Shown: positions 44,856 to 53,630, numbered from the stretch's first letter. The stretch is 64,000 bases of DNA from Zeimonas sp046347945 (GCA_046347945.1 JAXMFB010000010.1:1-64000); one strand, 5' to 3'. Numbers and translations: made by a program. The notes: generated by a model not told the origin, from the sequence alone.

Positions 44856-46406
44856 TCAGTCGGCGAGCCTCGGGAAGCGCACGCGGACCCGTGTCCCGGC
44901 GCCACCGCCGCGGGCGGCCGGCCACGGAATCCCGTCGTCGATCTCGATGCGCGCGCCGTGCTGGGCAGCGATCTCGCGCACGATCGGCAGGCCCAGGCCG
45001 CTGCCGTCGCCCGGCGCGCCGGGCATGCGATAGAAGCGTTCGAAGATCATCTCGCGCTCGGCCGGCGGCACGCCGCTGCCGTCGTCCTCGACTTCGAGCA
45101 CGACCTCGTCAGGGGTCCCGAAAGTGCGCACGGTGACCATGCCCCGCTCGGGCGTGTAGCGCAGCGCGTTGTCGATCAGGTTGTTGATCATCTCGCGCAG
45201 CAGGATCGGGTGGCCGCTGATCGGCGCCGTTCCGGCGTCGTTCTCGACGCCGAAGTCGAGGTGCCGCTCGAGCGCCTGGTCGACCCACTCCGCGGCGACC
45301 GACCGCACCAGCGGACAGAGGTCCAGCGGCTCCATGGCCGCCGCGTCGCGCAGGTTCTCGGTGCGCGCCAGCGACAGCAGCTGGCTGACCAGGTGGGCGG
45401 TGCGCGAGGCGCTGCGCACCAGTTGGGCGAGGCTGCGCTGCAGCTGCTTCGGGTCGGTTTCGCGCATCGCCAGCTCGGCCTGCGTGCGCAGGCCGGCCAG
45501 GGGTGTCTTCATCTGGTGCGCCGCGTCGGCGATGAAGCGCTTCTGGGCGCCCAGGCTCTGGGCCTGGCGCGCCAGCAGGTCGTTGAACGCGTCGACCAGC
45601 GGCGCGATCTCCTCGGGTGCGCCGCGCGGATCGACCGGGGACAGGTCGTCGGGCCGCCGGGCGCGAATCCGGTGCTGCATCAGCTTGAGCGGCGCCAGGC
45701 CGCGCGAGAGCCCGAACCAGACCAGGCCGAGCGCCATCGGCAGGATCAGGAACTGCGGGAAGATCACGCCCTTGATGATTTCATTGGCGAGCCGCCCGCG
45801 GCGCTCGAGCGTCTCTCCGACCTGGACCAGCATCCAGCGCCCGCTCGGGTCGGCGCCTGCGCCCGGCTTGAGCAGGTGGGAGTACGCGACCCTGATCTCG
45901 ACGCCCCGGATGATCGCGGTGCGAAGCTTCACGCGGCCCACTTCCGGAAAGTCGTACAGGCGCGGCCCGGGGAAGTCTGCATCGCCGGCGAGAAGCTTGC
46001 CGTCGAGGTCGAGCACCTGGAAGTAGACCTTGTCCTCGTCGTCGTCCTGCAGCAGGTGGTTGGCCGTGACCGCGAGCGGTTCGGCGGCCGGGGCGCTGGA
46101 GACCGATCGCACGTGCTCGAGCAGCACCAGCGTGCGGTCGGCCAGCGAGCGGTCGAACGGGGCGTCGGCGAGCGAGCGCGCGACCAGGAACGTCACCGCC
46201 ACCGACAGCGGCCAGAGCAGCAGCAGAGGCGCGAACATCCAGTCGAGGATCTCGCCGAACAGCGAGCGTTGCTCCTGCGATCCGGCGGGTGCGCGGCGAC
46301 CCGGGCGCGAGCGCGCCTTCCGGTCGGGCAGCGCCGAGCGGTTCGGAGTCTCGCGCGTCGCGATCAGGTCGCCGAGCACCGACGAAGCGGGATCGGCGGG
46401 CTTCAT
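44856..46406 (-). CDS. Two-component sensor histidine kinase (TctE/QseC type)
   Basis: A 516-residue membrane kinase with helices near residues 55-78 and 205-228 bracketing a periplasmic TctE-type N-terminal sensor domain. The dimerisation domain carries the phosphorylated H297 in ADAAHQMKTPLAGLR. The ATPase domain has the N box EMINNLIDNALRYTP, the G1 box VEDDGSGVPP and the G2 box GDGSGLGLPIV. The first 50 residues are a basic, low-complexity cytoplasmic extension. It overlaps the response regulator stop by four bases. TctDE systems usually sense carboxylic acids; no transporter gene is adjacent, so the signal is unknown. Confidence 0.9.
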   Translation of the reverse strand: MKPADPASSVLGDLIATRETPNRSALPDRKARSRPGRRAPAGSQEQRSLFGEILDWMFAPLLLLWPLSVAVTFLVARSLADAPFDRSLADRTLVLLEHVRSVSSAPAAEPLAVTANHLLQDDDEDKVYFQVLDLDGKLLAGDADFPGPRLYDFPEVGRVKLRTAIIRGVEIRVAYSHLLKPGAGADPSGRWMLVQVGETLERRGRLANEIIKGVIFPQFLILPMALGLVWFGLSRGLAPLKLMQHRIRARRPDDLSPVDPRGAPEEIAPLVDAFNDLLARQAQSLGAQKRFIADAAHQMKTPLAGLRTQAELAMRETDPKQLQRSLAQLVRSASRTAHLVSQLLSLARTENLRDAAAMEPLDLCPLVRSVAAEWVDQALERHLDFGVENDAGTAPISGHPILLREMINNLIDNALRYTPERGMVTVRTFGTPDEVVLEVEDDGSGVPPAEREMIFERFYRMPGAPGDGSGLGLPIVREIAAQHGARIEIDDGIPWPAARGGGAGTRVRVRFPRLAD

Positions 46407-47089
46407 CCCTGCGTCGCCGGCTCGACCGGGCGCTCGAGGCAGTAGCCCAGGCCGCGCACGGTCGCGATGCGGACCTCGCAGCCTTCGAGCTTGCGGCGAA
46501 GCCGGTGCACGTAGACCTCGATCGCGTTCAGGCTGATCTCGTCGCCCCATTCGCACAGGTGGTCGACGATCTGCTCCTTGCTGACGAGCCGCCCCATGCG
46601 TTGCAGCAGCACTTCGAGCAGCCCGACCTCGCGCGCCGAGAGCTCCAGCGGATGCTCGTCGAGGTACGCAGTGCGGCTGACCTGGTCGAACGACACCGGC
46701 CCACAGCGCAGCCGGTTGCTGCCGCTGCCGATGCTCCGGCGGACCAGCGCGCGCACGCGCGCCTCGAGTTCCGACAGCGCGAACGGCTTGGCCATGAAAT
46801 CGTCGGCGCCGAGGTCCAGGCCGCGCACCCGCTGCTCGACCGAGTCGGTCGCCGTGAGGATCAGCACCGGCACCGCGTCGTTGCGCGCGCGCAGCCGCCT
46901 GAGCACCTCGAGCCCTGCCATTCCCGGCAGGCCGAGGTCGAGGATCAGCAGGTCGTACGGCTGGGTGGCCAGCGCGGTGTCGGCCTCGCGCCCCGAAGCG
47001 ACGTGATCGACGGCGTAGCCCGTGCCGCGCAACGAGCGCGACAGGCCGTCGGCCATCACCTGATCGTCTTCTGCAAGTAGGATGCGCAT
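46403..47089 (-). CDS. OmpR-family response regulator (TctD type)
   Basis: A 228-residue regulator. The receiver domain (1-115) has acidic pocket ED at 8-9, phosphoacceptor D51 (LLILDLGLPG), and T/K in LILTATD and AKPFALSELEAR. The C-terminal winged helix (about 130-220) has LSAREVGLLEVLLQRMGRLV and IEVYVHRLRRKLE. The ATG at 47089 fits the family start MRILLAEDD. It is transcribed before its kinase with a four-base overlap. The target genes are not evident. Confidence 0.93.
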   Translation of the reverse strand: MRILLAEDDQVMADGLSRSLRGTGYAVDHVASGREADTALATQPYDLLILDLGLPGMAGLEVLRRLRARNDAVPVLILTATDSVEQRVRGLDLGADDFMAKPFALSELEARVRALVRRSIGSGSNRLRCGPVSFDQVSRTAYLDEHPLELSAREVGLLEVLLQRMGRLVSKEQIVDHLCEWGDEISLNAIEVYVHRLRRKLEGCEVRIATVRGLGYCLERPVEPATQG

Positions 47090-47147
47090 CGGCGGTTCGT
47101 CGCCGCCGCGGCCGGCGGCACTGCGCGCAAGTGTAGCGCCCCGGTCG

Positions 47148-47957
47148 TCAGACGCGGGCGAGGGCCTCGCGCAGCGCATCGCGCGTGGCCCCGGCCACGG
47201 CGGCCGCGGCGGCGGCGAAGTCTTCGCCGCTCCCCGCATACAGGATGGCGCGCGACGAATTGACGATCATCCGCCGCCCGCCGGCACGCACGGTCGCCTC
47301 GATGTCGCCGCCCTGCGCGCCGATGCCGGGCACCAGCAGCGGCAGGTCGCCGGCGATCGCGCGCACGCGCGCGAGCTCGTCCGGAAAGGTGGCGCCCACC
47401 ACGAGGCCGAGCTGCCCGCTGGTGTTCCACGGCCCCGCGGCCAGCCGCGCCACCCGCTCGAACAGCCGCTCACCGCCGACGTCGAGCGCCTGCAGGTCGC
47501 TGCCGCCGGGGTTCGACGTGCGGCACAGCAGGATCACGCCGCGATCGCGCCACGCGAGCCACGGCTCGAGCGAATCGAAGCCCATGTAGGGGTTGACGGT
47601 GACCGCGTCGGCCCGGTAGCGCTCGAACGCCTCGCGGGCGTACTGCTCGGCGGTCGCGCCGATGTCGCCGCGCTTGGCGTCGAGGATCACCGGCTTGCCG
47701 GGGTGCGCGCGGCGGATGTGGCCGACGAGCGCCTCGAGCTGGTCCTCGGCGCGCGCCGCGGCGAAGTAGGCGATCTGCGGCTTGAATGCGCAGGCGAACG
47801 GCGCGGTCGCGTCGACGATCTCGCGGCAGAACTCGAGGACGGCGCCGGGGCGGCCAGCCAGGTGCGCGGGCAGGCGCGCCGGATCGGGATCGAGCCCGAC
47901 GCACAGCATCGAGTCCGCGCTTCGCCAGGCCGCCTGCAACGACTGGACGAAGGTCAC
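47148..47957 (-). CDS. pyrF: Orotidine 5'-phosphate decarboxylase
   Basis: A 269-residue enzyme of type 2 OMP decarboxylases, the last step of UMP synthesis. It has MLCVGLDPDPARLPAHL, the catalytic VILDAKRGDIGATAEQYARE (Asp-Lys-Asp array), NPYMGFDSLEPWL and VVGATFPDEL. The start is GTG at 47957, overlapping the stop of the upstream tetR gene (GTGA). The joint transcription of pyrF with a TetR regulator is unusual. Confidence 0.95.
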   Translation of the reverse strand: MTFVQSLQAAWRSADSMLCVGLDPDPARLPAHLAGRPGAVLEFCREIVDATAPFACAFKPQIAYFAAARAEDQLEALVGHIRRAHPGKPVILDAKRGDIGATAEQYAREAFERYRADAVTVNPYMGFDSLEPWLAWRDRGVILLCRTSNPGGSDLQALDVGGERLFERVARLAAGPWNTSGQLGLVVGATFPDELARVRAIAGDLPLLVPGIGAQGGDIEATVRAGGRRMIVNSSRAILYAGSGEDFAAAAAAVAGATRDALREALARV

Positions 47958-48655
47958 CGATCCGCTCCTGCGGCGGCGGGCGCCACCACCCTCAGCACCG
48001 AATCGGCGACGAACGACTCCCACCGCGCCAGCTCCGACGAGGCCTCGAGCTCCTCGCCGAGGAACACCGACAACGTGTGCCGGTTCGACAGGTAGAAGTA
48101 GCACATGCCGACGATCATCAGGTAGACGTCGCGCGCCCGCAGATCGCCGCGGAACACGCCCTTGCGGACCCCGCTCGCGAGCACGCTGTCGATCAGCCCG
48201 ACTGCCGGCGACGAGTATTCGGTGGCGCGCAGCGAGCGCGAGATGTGGCGGCCCTTGTGCAGGTTCTCGGTGTTCAGCAGCGTGATGAACTCGGGGTGCG
48301 CCTGGTAGTACGTCCAGACGAAGTGGATGACCGACTTCAGCGCGGCCACCGGCTCGGCGAGGTCGAGTTCGAGCCTGGCCTCGGCTTCGTTGAACCGCCG
48401 GTAGATCTCCTCGAGCACCTCGACGAACAGCCCTTCCTTGCTGCCGAAGTAGTAGTAGATCATCCGGTCGTACGACCTGGCCGCCTTCGAGATCTGCTCG
48501 ATCCGGCCGCCGTCGTAGCCATCGCGCGCGAACACCTTGATCGCGGCGTGCAGGATGCTGTCGCGCGTGGCCTGCGCGGCGCGTTCGCGCGCGCCCGTGG
48601 CACGGGGCGCGACCGCCCTCGCGGGCAAGCGCCGACCAGGTGTCGAGACTGGCAT
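47954..48655 (-). CDS. TetR-family transcriptional regulator
   Basis: A 233-residue regulator. The DNA-binding domain (about 28-75) has TRDSILHAAIKVFARDGYDG, then IEQISKAARSYDRMIYYYFG, a classical TetR helix-turn-helix with the Y-Y-F end. The C-terminal ligand domain has VWTYYQAHPEFITLLNTEN. The N-terminal 25 residues are a basic tail. It is coupled to pyrF and lies 24 bases downstream of fpr, all leftward. Ligand and targets are unknown; the palindrome near 49536 is a candidate site. Confidence 0.88.
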   Translation of the reverse strand: MPVSTPGRRLPARAVAPRATGARERAAQATRDSILHAAIKVFARDGYDGGRIEQISKAARSYDRMIYYYFGSKEGLFVEVLEEIYRRFNEAEARLELDLAEPVAALKSVIHFVWTYYQAHPEFITLLNTENLHKGRHISRSLRATEYSSPAVGLIDSVLASGVRKGVFRGDLRARDVYLMIVGMCYFYLSNRHTLSVFLGEELEASSELARWESFVADSVLRVVAPAAAGADR

Positions 48656-48679
48656 GCGCGAAGTGTACGCCAGCGTCGG

Positions 48680-49453
48680 CTACTGATCGGCGAACGCGCG
48701 CTCGATGACGTAGTCCCCCGGGGTCGACGTGTTGCCCTCGCGAAAGCCGTGCGACTCGAGCATGTGCTTCAGGTCGCGCAGCATTGCCGGGCTGCCGCAC
48801 AGCATCACCCGGTCGTTGGCCGCGTCGAGTCCGGGCACGCCGAGGTCGGCGAACAGCTTGCCGCTCTCCATCAGCTCGGTGATGCGGCCCATGTTCACGA
48901 ACTCCTCGCGCGTCACCGTCGGGTAGTAGCGCAGCTTGCTCGTCACCAGGTCGCCCAGGAACTCGTGGGAGGGGAGGTGCGTCACCAGGTAGTCGTGATA
49001 GGCCAGTTCGTCGACCTCGCGCACGCTGTGCACCAGGATCACCTGCTCGAAGCGCTCGTAGGTTTCCGGGTCGCGTACCACGCTCATGAACGGCGCCAGC
49101 CCGGTGCCGGTGGCGAGCAGGTACAGCCGCTTGCCCGGCAGCAGGTAGTCGACCAGCAGCGTGCCGGTGGGCTTGCGCCCGACGATGATCGTGTCGCCGG
49201 GCTTGATGTGCTGCAGCTTCGAGGTGAGCGGGCCGTCGGGCACCTTGATGCTCAGGAACTCGAGGTGGTCCTCGTAGTTGGGGCTCACGATGCTGTAGGC
49301 GCGCAGCAGCTTCTTGCCGCCTTCATCGAGGCCGATCATCGTGAAGTGACCGTTGCTGAAGCGCAGCGACTGGTCGCGCGTGGTCGTGAAGCTGAACAGG
49401 CGGTCGGTCCAGTGGTGCACGCTCAGCACCCGTTCTTCGTGGAAAGCGCTCAT
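48680..49453 (-). CDS. fpr: Ferredoxin--NADP+ reductase
   Basis: A 257-residue FAD flavoprotein that passes electrons between NADPH and ferredoxin or flavodoxin. The FAD-binding motif is RAYSIVSPNYEDHLEF (about 53-68), the NADP site is LLATGTGLAPFMSVVRDPE (about 112-130), and the C-terminus carries VMLCGSPAMLRDLKHML and the family end. The length equals subclass I bacterial Fpr. It is divergent from the aldehyde dehydrogenase gene across a 209-base gap. Confidence 0.94.
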   Translation of the reverse strand: MSAFHEERVLSVHHWTDRLFSFTTTRDQSLRFSNGHFTMIGLDEGGKKLLRAYSIVSPNYEDHLEFLSIKVPDGPLTSKLQHIKPGDTIIVGRKPTGTLLVDYLLPGKRLYLLATGTGLAPFMSVVRDPETYERFEQVILVHSVREVDELAYHDYLVTHLPSHEFLGDLVTSKLRYYPTVTREEFVNMGRITELMESGKLFADLGVPGLDAANDRVMLCGSPAMLRDLKHMLESHGFREGNTSTPGDYVIERAFADQ

Positions 49454-49535
49454 CGGGGTCGTCCTCCGGGAAATCGGGCTGCCTGCCCGGTTCGCGCGGC
49501 AAGTCCGCGCCGCTGCGCCGTCAGTGTAGTGAAAA

Positions 49536-49545
49536 TAACATGTTA
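49536..49545. promoter_or_regulatory. Palindrome TAACATGTTA in the fpr-aldehyde dehydrogenase gap
   Basis: A perfect ten-base inverted repeat in the AT-rich patch 49528-49570, the only AT-rich sequence in the region. TATAGAAT (49550-49557) lies just right of it and could be a -10 for the dehydrogenase. Its place between divergent genes suggests an operator. The binding protein is unknown; the TetR protein encoded beyond fpr is one candidate. Confidence 0.45.
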
Positions 49546-49662
49546 ATGTATAGAATGCTACATTAAATAACGGACCGTGTCGGGCGCGGTGAACTCGACG
49601 CCGGCGACGTCGGCATGGGACGATCCGCCAGGGGAACCATCTGAGACGGGGAGGGGGACTGG

Positions 49663-51093
49663 ATGAACAGGAACTTCATTGGCGGCGAGTGGGTCGATGC
49701 CCCGGCCGTCGGGCCGAACGTCAACCCGTCCGACGTCTCCGACGTGATCGGCGAGTACGCACGTGCCGATGCCGCGCAGGCCGTCGCGGCGATCGAGGCG
49801 GCACGCGCCGCGTTCCCGGCCTGGTCGACCGGTTCGCTGCAGGCACGCGCCGATGCGCTGGAGAAGGTGGCCAGCGAGCTGCTGGCGCGCCGCGACGAAC
49901 TCGGCAACCTGCTGTCGCGCGAGGAAGGCAAGACGCTGGCGGAAGGCATCGGCGAGGTGGCGCGCGCCGGCCAGATCTTCCGCTTCTTCGCCGGCGAAGT
50001 GGTGCGCCAGCGCGGCGAGCGCGTGGCCTCGGTGCACCCGGGGATCGACGTCGAGATCACCCGCGAGCCGGTCGGCGTCGTGGGGATCGTCACGCCATGG
50101 AACTTCCCCGTAGCGATTCCCGCGTGGAAGATCGCGCCGGCGCTCGCCTACGGCAACTGCGTGGTGTTCAAGCCCGCCGACCTCGTGCCCGGCTCGGCGT
50201 GGGCACTGGCCGAGATCATCAGCCGTGCGGGCTTTCCGGCCGGCGTGTTCAACCTGGTCATGGGGCCCGGGAGTCGGGTCGGGCAGGCATTCGTCGACCA
50301 TCCCGCGGTGAACGCGATCACCTTCACCGGCTCGGTCGGCACCGGCCGTCGCGTCCTCGAGGGCGCGGCGCGCCGCATGGCGAAGGTGCAACTCGAGATG
50401 GGCGGCAAGAACCCGCTGGTGGTGCTCGACGACGCGGACCTCGCACAGGCGGTCGAGTGCGCGGTGCAGGGCAGCTACTACTCGACCGGCCAGCGCTGTA
50501 CCGCGTCGAGCCGCCTGATCGTGCAGAAGGGCATCCTGCTGCGCTTCGTCGACGCGATGAAGGCGCGGCTCGAAGCGCTCGTCGTGGACGACGCGCGCAA
50601 GCCCGGCACGCAGATCGGGCCGGTGGTCGACCCGTCGCAGCTCGACGTCGACCTCGAATACCTCGCGGTCGGGCGTGCCGAGGGCGCGCGGCTCGTCTGC
50701 GGCGGCGAGCGCGTCGTGCGAGCCACCGACGGCTACTACCTGAGTCCGGCCCTGTTCGCCGATGCGGCGCCGACGATGCGCATCGCACGCGAGGAGATCT
50801 TCGGACCGGTGGCCTGCGTGATCGCCGCCGACAGCTACGAGCACGCGCTCGCCCTGGCCAACGACACCGAGTTCGGGCTGTCGTCGGGCATCTGCACCAC
50901 GTCGCTGAAGTACGCGACGCACTTCAAGCGCGCGTCGCAGGCCGGGATGGTCATGGTCAACGCGCCGACCGCCGGCGTCGACTATCACGTGCCGTTCGGC
51001 GGGCGCAAGGGATCGAGCTACGGGCCGCGCGAGCAGGGCAGTTACGCGGCGGAGTTCTTCACCATCGTGAAGACGGCCTACACGGCAGCCTGA
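49663..51093 (+). CDS. NAD(P)-dependent aldehyde dehydrogenase (2,5-dioxovalerate/ketoglutarate semialdehyde type)
   Basis: A 476-residue aldehyde dehydrogenase. The catalytic cysteine is C279 in GQRCTASSRLIV, the general base E245 in LEMGGKNPLVV, and the cofactor-binding stretch is VGIVTPWNFPVAIPAWKIAP. The FTGSVGTGRRV loop and the C-terminal PFGGRKGSSYGPREQG resemble alpha-ketoglutarate semialdehyde dehydrogenases of sugar-acid and hydroxyproline breakdown, but no pathway gene is adjacent. The start has a GGAGG-like site (GGGGAGGGGGACTGG). It is divergent from fpr. Confidence 0.88.
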   Translation: MNRNFIGGEWVDAPAVGPNVNPSDVSDVIGEYARADAAQAVAAIEAARAAFPAWSTGSLQARADALEKVASELLARRDELGNLLSREEGKTLAEGIGEVARAGQIFRFFAGEVVRQRGERVASVHPGIDVEITREPVGVVGIVTPWNFPVAIPAWKIAPALAYGNCVVFKPADLVPGSAWALAEIISRAGFPAGVFNLVMGPGSRVGQAFVDHPAVNAITFTGSVGTGRRVLEGAARRMAKVQLEMGGKNPLVVLDDADLAQAVECAVQGSYYSTGQRCTASSRLIVQKGILLRFVDAMKARLEALVVDDARKPGTQIGPVVDPSQLDVDLEYLAVGRAEGARLVCGGERVVRATDGYYLSPALFADAAPTMRIAREEIFGPVACVIAADSYEHALALANDTEFGLSSGICTTSLKYATHFKRASQAGMVMVNAPTAGVDYHVPFGGRKGSSYGPREQGSYAAEFFTIVKTAYTAA

Positions 51094-51182
51094 TCGGCCG
51101 CGTTGCGGACCACATCGCCGGGCCACTGGCGACCCGGTCGAACGGCATGCCGTGCGACCGCGACCCGGTCGAACGCGGCGCG

Positions 51183-51329
51183 CTACCGTTTTGCGCCGGA
51201 GAGGCGGATGGTGTCGAGGGAGGAGTTGGGGGTGATGGCCTGGGGGTCGACCTTCAGGTGAACGAGAGCGGGGCGAAGGCGGGTGCGGGCGTGCTCGAGG
51301 GCGGCGCGCGCCGCCTGAGCGCGCGTCAC
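51183..51329 (-). pseudogene. C-terminal remnant of a thiamine-diphosphate enzyme (acetolactate synthase-like)
   Basis: A leftward stretch of about 48 codons reads AQAARAALEHARTRLRPALV, then HLKVDPQAITPNSSLDTIRL, and a stop. This is the typical end of acetolactate-synthase-like ThDP enzymes (a PALV..VDP.AITP..TL..IR pattern). Nothing of the remaining 500 or more residues is present upstream. It uses CCC, CTC and TCC codons heavily, unlike the CCG/CTG/TCG habit of its neighbours. A GTG at 51329 overlaps the transglutaminase stop, so it could still be translated. It is probably a leftover of a transferred and deleted gene. Nothing is seen in 51094-51182. Confidence 0.6.
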
Positions 51330-52060
51330 CCGGCGAGCGGGGTCTCGTTCTCGAAACGGTCGCCGGGCGCCACCGAGTCCGAGTCGGCGCCCGCCGAGAA
51401 CCTGGCGCCCGGATAGTGCCGCAGCATGTCCTCGCGCACCTGCTGCAGCGGGAGGTCCGACCAGGTGCCGTGGTCGGCGAGGTACTGCATGTGCAGGCGG
51501 CCGTGCGCGTCGTGCTCCTGGTACAGCGCGTCGTCCGCACCGTCGAACTCGGTCGGGCGCACGCCGAAGCGTTCGCAGAGCTCGATGTTGAAGGCGGGCA
51601 CCGCCTTCACCCAGCGGCCCTCGATCAGCAGCACGGTGTAGCCGTGGTCGTAGAACACGTCGACGCCGCCCATCCGCGCACGCAGCTTCTCGGTGTTCAG
51701 ATGATTGACGACGTCGGCCAGGCCGATCGCCGACGCGATGCCCACCGCCCGCGCGCAGGCCGCGAGCAGCCCGGCCTTCGAGACGCACCATCCGTAGCCG
51801 TCCTCGATGACCTGGCTCGCACGGTAGGCCGCGGGCTCGTAACTGATGCGGTAGGGGTCGTAGCGGATGCGGTCGCGTACCGCGTAGAACAGGCGGACCG
51901 CGCGGCTTCGCGCATCGGGCGCGTCGCCGATCGCCTCGCCGACGAAACGCTGAACCGCCGGAGCCTGCCAGTCGAGAAAACAGGTCGGCGCCAGGTACGG
52001 CTCGAGTTGCGCCGGCGTGCGCGGGACTTCGGGCAGTCCCGGTAGGTGAACCACGTTCAT
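51326..52060 (-). CDS. Transglutaminase-like cysteine protease-fold protein
   Basis: A 244-residue cytoplasmic protein of the bacterial transglutaminase-like superfamily. The catalytic triad can be placed: C92 in GYGWCVSKAGLLAA, His in YDHGYTVLLIEGRWV and Asp or Asn in KAVPAFNIELC. Proteins of this fold are peptidases or amidases; the substrate is unknown. The ATG is preceded by GAGGG. It lies 53 bases downstream of a trypsin-fold protein gene in the same direction, so the two may work together. Confidence 0.82.
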   Translation of the reverse strand: MNVVHLPGLPEVPRTPAQLEPYLAPTCFLDWQAPAVQRFVGEAIGDAPDARSRAVRLFYAVRDRIRYDPYRISYEPAAYRASQVIEDGYGWCVSKAGLLAACARAVGIASAIGLADVVNHLNTEKLRARMGGVDVFYDHGYTVLLIEGRWVKAVPAFNIELCERFGVRPTEFDGADDALYQEHDAHGRLHMQYLADHGTWSDLPLQQVREDMLRHYPGARFSAGADSDSVAPGDRFENETPLAG

Positions 52061-52113
52061 GTTGCCCTCCGTTGGGGCATTGTAGCGGCACGAGCGTTGC
52101 GGCCGCCCCGGCT

Positions 52114-52857
52114 TCAGCGAAGCAGCCCGCGCAGCGCAGCGATCGGCTCGCAGCGCAGCAGGCGTCCATGCGCGAACGAGACCTGGATGCCGACCGGCGC
52201 GAGCCGGCAGCGGTCGGTCGCCTGCTCGACTCGCCAGACGAGCGCGCCGCTGACTCCGTCGAGCGCCGGCGTCTCCAGCGCGCGCCCATGGCCGTCTTCG
52301 GCGATGCGCCCGTAGCGGAACGCACCCCGCTCGGCCGGGTGTGGGGTCGTGAAGCAGACGATCGGTCGTGCGACCAGACCGGCCTCCGACCATTGCGCTT
52401 GCGCGGCCGGCCAGCCGCAGAGCACGTAGCGTGCCGGATGCGCCGTAGCGGCCGGCGTGCGGGCTTCGCCCAACTCGTCCGAGAGCCACTGCGCAGGATA
52501 GCGGCGCCAGTGGCGCGGGACCGGGCCCGGGTCGGCGATGGGCACCACGGCGACGTCGGCCTGCGGGTGAAGCTGCGGCGCGCGCGCATGCAGGTCGAGC
52601 CAGGCGATCTCGCGGCGCCCCGGGCCGGCGATGCCGAGATCGCAGGCTCGCGCGCCGTGCTCGAACAGGTGCGCAGCCGTGGCCAGGTAGAGCCGACCTC
52701 CGGACTGCCACAGCGTTCCCGATCCGAGGATGGCCACGCGGTTCGCAAGCCGACGCACCAGCGGCAGCGAGAGCAGCGCCCACTCGGCCTGCGCCGGTCC
52801 GCAGGGTATGGCGCCATGGTCGAGCCGGACGGTCAACGGTTCGAGTGCCTCGAGCAA
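52114..52857 (-). CDS. Trypsin-like (chymotrypsin-fold) serine protease
   Basis: A 247-residue protein with a full chymotrypsin triad: H63 in YLATAAHLFEHG, D101 in QADVAVVPI and S203 in DGVSGALVW. It has no signal peptide, so it should act in the cytoplasm, which is unusual for this fold. The glycine usually two places before the serine is present but followed by Val (GVSG). It precedes the transglutaminase-like gene. A role in protein quality control or defence is possible but not shown. Confidence 0.75.
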   Translation of the reverse strand: MLEALEPLTVRLDHGAIPCGPAQAEWALLSLPLVRRLANRVAILGSGTLWQSGGRLYLATAAHLFEHGARACDLGIAGPGRREIAWLDLHARAPQLHPQADVAVVPIADPGPVPRHWRRYPAQWLSDELGEARTPAATAHPARYVLCGWPAAQAQWSEAGLVARPIVCFTTPHPAERGAFRYGRIAEDGHGRALETPALDGVSGALVWRVEQATDRCRLAPVGIQVSFAHGRLLRCEPIAALRGLLR

Positions 52858-52970
52858 GCTCGCGTCCGCGGTCGGGCCAGGATGTCCGTTAGGATAGCGT
52901 CGACGGGAAGGCGGCGGGACGCCCCGTCTGTCGGCCCGATGTTCCGACGCACTCGAAAGCGAGGTGAACC

Positions 52971-53630
52971 ATGGTAACCAAGAAGACTTTCCTGGCTGTT
53001 GTCGTTGCGTCGACCGCGCTCGCGGGTTGCGCCAACATGACCGAAACCCAGCAGCGCACGGCGGTCGGCACCGGCGTCGGCGCAGTGGTGGGCGCTGCGC
53101 TGGGCAGCGCAGTCGGCGGAAGCGGCGGGGCGACGCGCACCGGCGCAGTGCTCGGCGCGGCGGCCGGCGGCATCGGCACCTACGTCTGGTCCAGGCGGAT
53201 GGAAGAGCAGAAGAAGGCGATGGAGCAGGCCACGGCCGGTACCGGCGTCGGGGTATCGCAGACCGCGGACAACCAGCTGAAGCTCGACATTCCCAGCGAC
53301 ATTTCGTTCGACACCGGTCGCGCGGACATCAAGTCGAACTTCCAGCCGATCCTCGACCGATTCGCGCAGACGCTGAACGCGAACGCCGGCACGACGGTGC
53401 GCATCGTCGGACACACCGACAGCACGGGGTCGGACGCGGTCAACGATCCGCTGTCGGTCAACCGCGCGGCGAACACGCGGCAGTACCTCGCGGCGCGCGG
53501 CGTCGATCCGGCGCGCATCTCGATCGACGGCCGCGGCTCGCGTGAGCCGATCGCCGACAACGGCACTGCAGCCGGCAGGGCGAAGAATCGCCGCGTCGAG
53601 ATCTTCGTGGCCGAGGCCGCGCCGCGCTGA
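52971..53630 (+). CDS. OmpA-family lipoprotein with glycine zipper
   Basis: A 219-residue outer-membrane lipoprotein. The lipobox LAGC gives lipidated Cys20. A glycine-zipper segment (about 32-70: GTGVGAVVGAALGSAVGG) precedes the OmpA-like peptidoglycan-binding domain (about 100-215), with ISFDTGRADIKSNFQPILDR and VGHTDSTGSDAVNDPLSVNR holding the Asp/Arg that bind diaminopimelate. It resembles YiaD-type proteins. It is monocistronic and convergent with groL, with a shared terminator. Confidence 0.92.
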   Translation: MVTKKTFLAVVVASTALAGCANMTETQQRTAVGTGVGAVVGAALGSAVGGSGGATRTGAVLGAAAGGIGTYVWSRRMEEQKKAMEQATAGTGVGVSQTADNQLKLDIPSDISFDTGRADIKSNFQPILDRFAQTLNANAGTTVRIVGHTDSTGSDAVNDPLSVNRAANTRQYLAARGVDPARISIDGRGSREPIADNGTAAGRAKNRRVEIFVAEAAPR

